This document shows positions 55,500-64,000 of a stretch of 64,000 nucleotides of DNA, piece after piece (position 1 is the stretch's first letter; every line of letters starts with the position of its first letter). Source of the DNA: Epiperipatus broadwayi (Eukaryota > Onychophora > Udeonychophora > Euonychophora > Peripatidae). Where the stretch lies: NCBI GenBank assembly GCA_028023455.1, contig JAQFVV010000055.1, positions 7,284,030 to 7,348,029 on the forward strand, written 5' to 3'. The translations under genes and the position numbers were made by a program. Under the pieces are notes generated by a model. It saw nothing but the letters and a program-made list of their open reading frames with translations. It was not told the DNA's origin and made no database searches.

Positions 55500-58400
55500 T
55501 AAGTCACATTATCATACATACATTCGTATTCTAAGTGGATACTTGCATAATACACATTTACTCAAACATTTAAGGTACATGAAGGGAGTTTTTATAATTA
55601 CTATATTATAACGGAACTGCGGGGTACACCATACAACGACGTGAATACGATTCAGTAGTTGGATGATTTAAATACTGTGTCAAACACCCTACAACAAGCC
55701 ATATCCTAAATTCATGACTCAATGACACATTTGGGTGTGTCAGATGTTACTGAATCAGGAATGGCACATAACAAAGGGAGCACATCTCGCTACTTTCAGA
55801 CCTAGGCCTTCGAATAGGATGCTAAAGATGTCACAATGAAATGCCCAGTTCCAAATCACATCTACTTTCAGTATGCTAACTCATAATTTACTTACAACAT
55901 TTCAATATGATCTAGACTAATGCATATTCGTTACATCTCCCTTTTTAGGCCCCATTACACCACAGAATTCAAACTCAGGAAGTTCTTGCAGTCAGCTCTC
56001 TTCAGCGATGGACTTACTCAATTATTAACCAAATATGCCTATATATAAGCATAGATATAGGAAAATACTGATGATGATCAATCATTTAGGAAAGCAATAC
56101 ATGATGATGATCATCAATCTTTAATGGTGGTGTAAATTCATAATGTGATGATAAAACTTTTAATGATATAAATGCACAATGATGATGGTGATGATCAAAC
56201 ATCTAGTGGTATAAATGCAGAATGATGATGGTGATGATCAAACAGAGATCGGATTGGTTTAAGCAACTTAATATGTTTATTAACAACATATCTGATAAAT
56301 ATTTACAAACAATAAAATAAAATAAAATAAATATTCAGTTATCAAGAATGATTTTCTATCATTTTGATGGCTTCACACAACAGAAACAAAATAATTTGAA
56401 GTACATTATATACAAAATGATATTAAATAATTCACTAAATATATACATAAAACAAAGAAAAGCAAAATGAGAGTTCACTAATTCTAAAACTACCCCATTA
56501 CTGTAATTATTAGAATGATATTTTTAGGTTAGGATAAATATATTTATAACAATTTTTTTATTAAAAAAATTATATATATATATAGCCCCACTCCCATTTA
56601 TATGTGTGTGTAAGTCATAGTAAAAATTAATGATAGATATGAAAAAGACCATTTACTCCAGTGGGTTAATTGTGCACTCAGAAATAAAACAAAATTGCAA
56701 GTAAATATTATTAAAACTTATTAGTAAATAATATAGTTTATCCTAAAGTTTGCCCTCAATGTTATATATATAAAAACCTTACTTGAGGTCACCTTGATAG
56801 ATCAATGTTGAATTTCCAGAGGAATCTGTAAATTTACTTTTATTAAAAAAACTATACATATTAATTGACCATGATCCCTTTTTTAAAAATACATCAATAT
56901 ATAATATTTATCCATCCACTGATTACACTTTTAAATTGCAGATAATCAAATTCGAAAATGAATCTTGAATACACAATAAAAAAATTACAATATATAAACT
57001 TTCAAATAGAAATGATAAAAGCAAAAAAAAATAATAATCACATGAATCAAAACAAAATATACTTATCTTAAGGAAAACAAGTATTTTGTCTACAGTTAAG
57101 AGTTTATAAACTTACATGTCAATCTCCATGTATAACGTTTCTGTTAACCAACTCTGTTAATATTCATATATTTCATGTTGCTTGGTTAAAACAAACACAT
57201 ACCAATTATCTCTTCTGAACGTATATAAATCCGTTGAAGATTGATGTTCACCAGTATTTTATAAAACACATTTTGATGGAAACTTTTAAAATTGACATTG
57301 AAGTTAGCTTTGGAATGTCCTACAGTACTGGTCTTTTACCCAACATACAATGTAAGGACCATTTTATCAATCGCTATTAATTATATTCTAGCTTCAATAG
57401 ATATGTGAAAATGGCTTAAAGAAACAATTTCTAATATTTTCACGTTTCTTTTTTATTATTTCTATAATAATAAATTCCAGCTTGCACAATAAATTATGTC
57501 ATTAGTTCATTCCTGGTAATTATAAATTGAAGTTTAAATTTCCATTTTCTTCTATCCCAATTATGAAGACTTTATATTACTTTTAAAATATAGACATTAA
57601 GATTTTACTGTTTTTAAATGCTGAACATTTACTTTTTTTTTAAACAAAAAAAAATAAGACTTTTTCTTTGTGCTGACAGTTCTGTTGTTGGACCACAAGT
57701 GAAGTAAATTCTAGATTGTATCGTGCTAGCTAAAACCTATTGTTACAACTTAATATATATATATATTGTGCCCTTGTCTGTAGGTCATAGGTAGGATAGA
57801 AAGGTCAATTATGAAAAAAATTTTAAATTTTAAGTAATATTTAGGTGATATAAAAGTAATAATAGTTTTGTAATACAATTTTAAGCTAAAATACCTAATA
57901 GATCATAGTGTAATAAAGTATTTTAAAATTAAACAGTTAAATAAAGTTTTAATATCATTGCTTATGGTTGTGAAAGCTGGCCATACAAAATAACACAGCT
58001 ATAGATAGTTAAAATTATTGTAATGATTTTAAAATAATAGTTTCAGAATTAATAGATTAAATAAATGAAATATAATTTTATAGTTAGTCAAAATTAATAG
58101 GATATATTTTTTATTAATAAACTTTAGGATGGTGAGAGTTATATTTGGTTCTATAAGTTTCAATTTATTTTCCAAAATTTTATAAAGTACATTAGTTTTG
58201 GTAATTTAAACCGAGACATAAATAAAAATTTATTATTTTATAAAGTAGATAGACACGTGATCGTATATTAAATGCCTTCACGCACACACACACTTGGTAG
58301 ATAATAATAAAGTTTGTGAATTTAAAACTAGATATAATTGCCATCCATCATTAAAATTAAAAGTTAAAAATATTATAGATTGTCTTAATAATTATTTTAA

Positions 58401-58500
58401 AGATCAAATAATAATTTTATCAAACTATGATTTAATTTAATAATATTAAGTTAAAGTAATATTCCAGACATTACGTCATAAATATTTATTTAAAAGTACA
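55500..58500. other. AT-rich stretch without a supported gene
   Basis: Apart from a GATGATGGTGATGATC-rich minisatellite at about 56070-56250 and short TA runs, nothing was recognised. Confidence 0.55.
56166..56250 (+). repeat. Minisatellite, two copies of about 43 bp
   Basis: TATAAATGCACAATGATGAT...GATCAAACATCTAGTGG is followed by TATAAATGCAGAATGATGAT...GATCAAACA. GATGATGGTGATGATC is the shared centre. Looser GATGAT-rich sequence precedes it from about 56070. Confidence 0.8.
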
Positions 58501-58524
58501 GTTTATTATCCCAAAATAGAATGA

Positions 58525-58680
58525 CTAATATTGTTCGCGCTAAAAACAATTATTGACCAATCAACGGATTTAAATTGGCAAGAAAAAAATCTAAGATAGA
58601 CAGAAGCGGGAGTCGGAATGTGAAAGTTGAAGAGGACGGTAACCTTTTGAATTGCTTGTAACATCAAAGCTGAAAAAAGT
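58525..58680. promoter_or_regulatory. Promoter-like patch with CCAAT and E2F-like motifs
   Basis: TTGTTCGCGCTAAAA (about 58532) resembles an E2F site and ATTGACCAATCAACGG (about 58552) contains a full CCAAT box. They are followed by a CpG-containing purine-rich stretch (GAAGCGGGAGTCGGAATG) and a GTAACC donor-like site near 58640. No coding exon was identified nearby. Confidence 0.25.
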
Positions 58681-58799
58681 AGTTTAAATTTATAAATTAA
58701 TAATTATTCTAAAGTTAGTCTTTAACAGATAATATAATTTGTATCCAGAGAGATGAATTGCTAATTTCTACGTGATCTTACCGGTGGATTTATTCAAAT

Positions 58800-61700
58800 T
58801 TGACCATTCATACTACAGTAAAGATGGAAATACCAAAAATAATAATTGAAATAATTATTAAAAGAAAAATGAATGAAAATTGTATAAGTTTTATTTTATA
58901 CGTGCTCAACCAGAAACTAAGTCCTATAACTCTAAAAAATACAAAGAAGACGCTGTGTGAAAATATAAGAAAGAAAGTATTTACTATTGAGAAAATCTTA
59001 TGACGAACATTTGTTTTATAAATGCTTAAAACTAAGTCATATTTCTCTATGAGAAAAATCATATTATGTGTTCAAATAAATATAAAGAAAATGAGGAAGA
59101 AAAATATGTTATATTAAAGGAAAACATTATTTAAAAATATAATTTCCAAAAGTAAAAAGCAGAAGAAAAGCCATAGTCCTGTATAAAAATGCTATATGAA
59201 TTTACTAAGAGGAACTTGGATTTTTATCTCATCATAAGAAATATTAAAAATATTAAATGGAAGAAATATGTCTAAAAAGATATAAAATTAATCACTAAGT
59301 GGAAAAATGGATCCAGGGAAATCAAGAAAAATTTATTGAATTTTCTAGTAAAGTACAAGATGCATCGAAGGAAAACCAAGCGCGCGGGAGAAAAAGCTAG
59401 CAGACTATGTAATGGAGATCTCAAGAATAAGTAGGAAAATATGAAGAAAACTAAGGATCATCGTCTAAGAAGAATTAATAAACATAATTAAAATTTTAAA
59501 ATAAAACATTAAGGGACTGCAGAAAATAAAGTATATTTTTTTTTATTTAGCTTTGCAAGGAACGATTTTCCAAGCGAGTGCAACAAAGATGTATCGTAAA
59601 TATAATTTTAATATTTTTTTTTATTGTATTTAAAGTATAAAATTTGAATTAGCTTAGGGAAACATATAAACATAAATTTTATAATAGTTATATTTAAAAA
59701 TATGAGTTAATGGAATGAGAGAAATATTAATAAAATAAAAATGTGTGTATGGAAAATTGTAAATACCTACCAGAAGTCCTGGAATGGAGAAGTTTACAAA
59801 TACGATCCAGAGGATAGAGATCGTTGGTAATTTTAATATTATTGGTAATATGTAATGTAATTTTTTTTAGGTCATCTATTAATGAATGAGGTATGAACGA
59901 TGTTAAAAGTTATAAGTACACATTTATCCAACATCAAACATATTTGAAAGAGTAGTAAAACTTTAAAATGTGCATGCAATAAATAATTTAAAATAATTAA
60001 TAATAAGTAATATATTAATTGTGTGATTCTTTTGAATTTTATATTGAAAATATCTAAATAGTTTAGAACAATAAAGATAGAAATGTACGATAAGTATAGT
60101 AAAGAATTTTCTTAAGAATAGCTGTATAGTTATATTAAAAATGAATTTTATTATTATTAGCAAAGTTGATAGAGAATTTGTCGATGTAATGTAAAGATGA
60201 ATCTGAAGAAATCAATTAGATAGTGACTTGGGAGTACTGATGTCAAAGGAAACCAAGAGGATGTTTTATTGAACTATCAGGAATGAAATATGGGGATCAT
60301 AATAATTTGTGTGACTACAGTATAGATAACCTAGCCCTATAACTGAGCACACATATATTCTGGACAGTGTCTTTACATATCTTTGAAACTTTCTGATGTG
60401 ATGAAGCTGAAGAAATAGCTTTAGCATCCATTCAATATTAGAGGCAGATAGACAGATAAAAGTCACTCCTCTATGGCGTCCTTAAATTCACTGTGCCATG
60501 ATTGTCTAAGTTTTATAAAGGATAATATCTTGTTTATTTTGATCCAATGCATCTATATCTTCGCTATCTTGATTTCATGAAAATACATCGTCAGGGAGAT
60601 AATTTTATAGAAATGATACATAAGATAGAAAGGAAGCTAGATAGTAGTTAGGTAAGAATAGTTGTTTACTAGAGTAAAGTAGAATTGTATAAGTACAAAG
60701 TGAAAGTATAAGTATTATAAAAGATGGAGAATCATATGATGTAATTTAAAAAAAAAAAAAAGAACTTAAAACCTTAGAATTAAGTTTTAAAGCAATAATA
60801 AGGTTTTGTAATATTGCACGTGATATTTTAATAAAAGAGATTGTACGTTTTGTGTGGCGAAATGATTTAAAAGGTATAATAAAAAAATGTGTATTTGTAC
60901 ATGGTGTGTGGATGACGTTAATTGCTATATAAAGCTTGGGATAGGATCAATAATTTGACTAATAATTATTATATGATCGATGATAAAACTGAACATCAAA
61001 CTGTCATAAGGATTAAATTCTGTAGGATTCCATACTAACAAGAATATAATTAGAATTTTGCAATTTTGTATAATTTTACATAAAAGTAAAGATTTTATAG
61101 AAATGTAAACCTGCAATTATAAGGATATAAATGTTAATAGAAAATTTTAATAGATAGAAGTTTGTGTATTAAACTAAGCTCAAAACATGTATCTGAAGAT
61201 AATAATATTGTGAAATATTTTTTTGTAATTATTAATGGTAAAAGGGTAAATAAATTTAGATAATAATAATGTTACTACATCAACGGGTAGAAATAAAAGA
61301 GTTTGTAATAAGTAAATAGGGATATCCGCTGTAAATAATGTACAAATTGTTACTTGTTATAATGTTAATAAATTGTTATAAAATTTTATTAGTAAGCTTT
61401 GTGTCTTGGTTGTTGTTTTTCCTACACATGAAATGCATGAAATCACAACGCACGTTTATAATTAAACATATTTAAGATTTTGCACAAAATAAATAAACAT
61501 TAGAAATTTTAATAATTTATTTTATTTTATTTACATAATGAAATGAAAGAAGTATAATTAGAACAGATATTGGTCATAACTTGATTGCCACAATACTTAA
61601 GTAAAATATATGCGAACGTTACCACAAAACTTTTGATTATCGGATTGATAAATATTACCACGAAAATATTTAATACATCTAGAAAAAAAAAAGGATTATA

Positions 61701-64000
61701 TTACTCTATTATTGTCATTGGTATTATTAATTAGTTATTTATTACGTAGTGAACTATGTCATAAAATTCCCTTATCATAGTTGACTATGGCAATATGAAA
61801 TCAGTTTTAATTACAATTTATAAACCTGAGATTTAATTTAATTATTTATTTATTGATTGATTTATCTATTTGATTTGATATGATTTGATTAATTTAACTC
61901 TATTTTATTTAATTAATTTATTATATGTGAGCTAGATTTTGTTTTAAAATATTAAGATATGATAAAAGTTTTAAAAGTCGTAAGAATGCTATTAGTCAAT
62001 TATTTATGATAGTGTTCGTATGCCATTGGGATAGTATCTCAATGATATCTCTTCTTGTTCCTTTGTCGTTGCTCCAGGTCTCATGGGAATAATGAAAGAT
62101 ATTTGTGTTGATTTTATTTCATAGACACGACTAGATTTTATAAAACTCTGAGCTAGTAATTGTTTTATTTAAATCATAATGATATGTTTGATAGACTGAG
62201 CTAAAGAACCCGGAATTATTATTAATGTTAATTATTATTGACCGGAAATAAAGAAGTAACGAAAATCCGGAATAATTAGTATAATCTTGGCATGTTATTG
62301 TTATATATTATTATGGAGCGAGGGTGAAGGATACGGGAGGAGGTTAGAATATATAACATTATTATTATTTTATTTAGTCCTCATTATTCAAATTTGATCA
62401 CTTAGCAACAATTTTGACCTCATCTAAATTTTGACCTTTAATTATGTCTGTTCAATAAGTCAATTAATTATTATTTTAGTTAATGATATTAAATGAAGAG
62501 AGAAGAAAAAAAATTAACTTCTACAAATAGACAAACATATTAGTTTATATGTATGTTTATATATGTATATACTTCATGTATATAAGCAGGTATATAGGAT
62601 ATTTTATTTGCCTACCACTTGGTCTAAATTCAAACATTGTGGAAAAAAACTGGGACAGGTGTGAAGGTTGGTTGTAAGCCACCTCTTACAACATATATTG
62701 GATTATGTTGCTTGTTAACATATAATGAAATTTTTAGCTGGAGGAACCAGCCAAATTTTTTTTCATAGGAAACCATTATAATTATTTATTATTTGTGCAA
62801 TATTCTTGCTTAATGATGAGTTTTGGAGGACCAATTGCCTTTGCTAAATGGTGTAAAGGTGTATATATATAAATGCCAAATCACCCTTCCAAATTAAGAT
62901 ATTCAGCAATGTTCTCTGTGAATAGTTATATGGTCTGAATTTCAAGCAGCATAGTCCAAGAGATCATTTGACATTTTTATACTTGAATTTTCAGTGATAT
63001 GCACTTGTATTTATATATGAGGATATACATCTGGGTCTTGTTTTATGCAGTAGATAGGTTCCTCAGAAAATGTGCATAAAAGAAATCGCACAAAAATAAA
63101 ATTACCTTGAAAAATGGGGGATAGGTTCTGTAATTTTCAGAAATTGGCAAAAAAGCAAAGCAACAAGGAAAAATTACTTTAAAATTCGCATTAAAGAAAT
63201 AAGGAAATAAAGCATGACTAATAAAAAATTTCAAATATTTGAAAAAAATTAATACAAGACAAACTTTTTTTACTTTTTTTTATTAACTACAGTATTTAAT
63301 TTTACATTTTTTCATAATATCTTAATCATTACTGCTATTTGACAATATGTGTTCATTTGGGAACTGGTAAGAAATCAGATTTGTGACATGTGTACAACTA
63401 GCGCCACTTTCAGTCTTGTGCTGTGTTAATGGTTTTCTGTTTCTATATTAAAAAAATGAGATCGCAATCAAAACAAAAAGATTATACATCATTAGAAAGA
63501 TTATTTTTAGTTTATAAAATCTATAAAATCTTCGTTATTATTTATTTTAAAAATTTAAAAAAATATTTATTTCTGTTAAAATCTAACGAAATACGTTTTA
63601 AAAGTTTAAAATTTTTGAATATTTATTGTGATATTTTTACATGTACATATAAATCTATTATTATTATTTACTCATTAGTATAAGTAGATTGTTTATATAG
63701 AAGCTAAGATTCTAAATACAGCTTCAGGCCATATTCATGTTATCTGCTAATATAACGTTATATTTTTGGAAAAAAAAATTTAAGTTAAAATAAGCTATTA
63801 ATAATTTAAATTTTTTGATATCTAATAAATATAGTGAAATATGAAAGATATTAAGAAGAAATATCAATCACATAACTTCAAAATCACATTAAAATAATCC
63901 ACATAAAATGAGACCCAGGTGTATAGTAAATATTATTAAATCAAGCTTTCCATTTTTTTTCTCAGTTCCAGACAGTTAATCTGATTGGCTGATCTTAGTG
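58800..64000. other. AT-rich stretch without a supported gene
   Basis: The plus strand is purine-biased to about 61 kb (many AAGAAA and GGAA tracts). Open frames are short and of low complexity. A tiny exon-like segment at 59774-59826 is discussed in the findings. Nothing else could be supported. Confidence 0.5.

Noticed and set aside
63423-63683. 86-codon plus-strand frame rich in Lys, Ile and Tyr
   Set aside because: Typical of stop-poor chance frames in A/T-rich DNA; no motif or splice support.

Overview
The window looks like repeat-dense nuclear DNA from an AT-rich invertebrate animal. By eye it is roughly 70% A+T. Its repeats are of animal type: APE-type and RTE-type LINEs, a Penelope-like GIY-YIG fragment, tRNA-derived SINEs, short hAT derivatives and a mariner-like helix-turn-helix scrap. 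GT-AG exon candidates are separated by kilobases. No operon, rRNA gene, functional tRNA gene, CRISPR array or virus gene was seen. I cannot name the species.

Layout: 1-5.6 kb is mostly featureless A/T-rich DNA with one weak minus-strand coding candidate. At 6.2-7.2 kb there is a 346-bp tandem repeat followed by an inverted copy. The best evidence for a host gene is a pair of plus-strand exons at 9190-9344 and 19164-19281. They match in phase, are joined by a 9.8-kb intron and end in a stop codon with a poly(A) signal downstream. The intron holds a 1-kb TIR element, a cluster of family A repeats, a palindromic family C insertion, a foldback and two GC-richer blocks. From 20 to 28 kb there is a corrupted-looking A/T block, a hAT derivative, a monomeric tRNA-SINE, an LTR-like island and a strand-switching tetranucleotide block. 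From 28.1 to 31.0 kb lies a decayed LINE on the minus strand. From 31.5 to 36 kb there are foldback and TIR elements and a hAT miniature. From 38.9 to 53 kb is a dense retroposon landscape (families A, B, S and T, a LINE 3' end, the Penelope-like element and RTE ends). At 53.3-54.6 kb lies an RTE-type LINE on the minus strand. From 55 to 64 kb there is little beyond two promoter-like patches and a minisatellite.

The most unusual pattern is a set of short non-coding retroposon families (called A, B, C and S here). They often sit in the genome as inverted, palindromic dimers, yet most insertions have 12-20 bp target-site duplications, which point to LINE-type insertion of the whole palindrome at once. 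The families differ in most of their sequence but share a core of the form CTGANGA, short hairpin, GAAAC, which resembles the conserved core of a hammerhead ribozyme or a SINE central domain. No complete ribozyme was demonstrated by eye.

All calls are from reading the sequence; no database search was run. Names such as family A are local labels.
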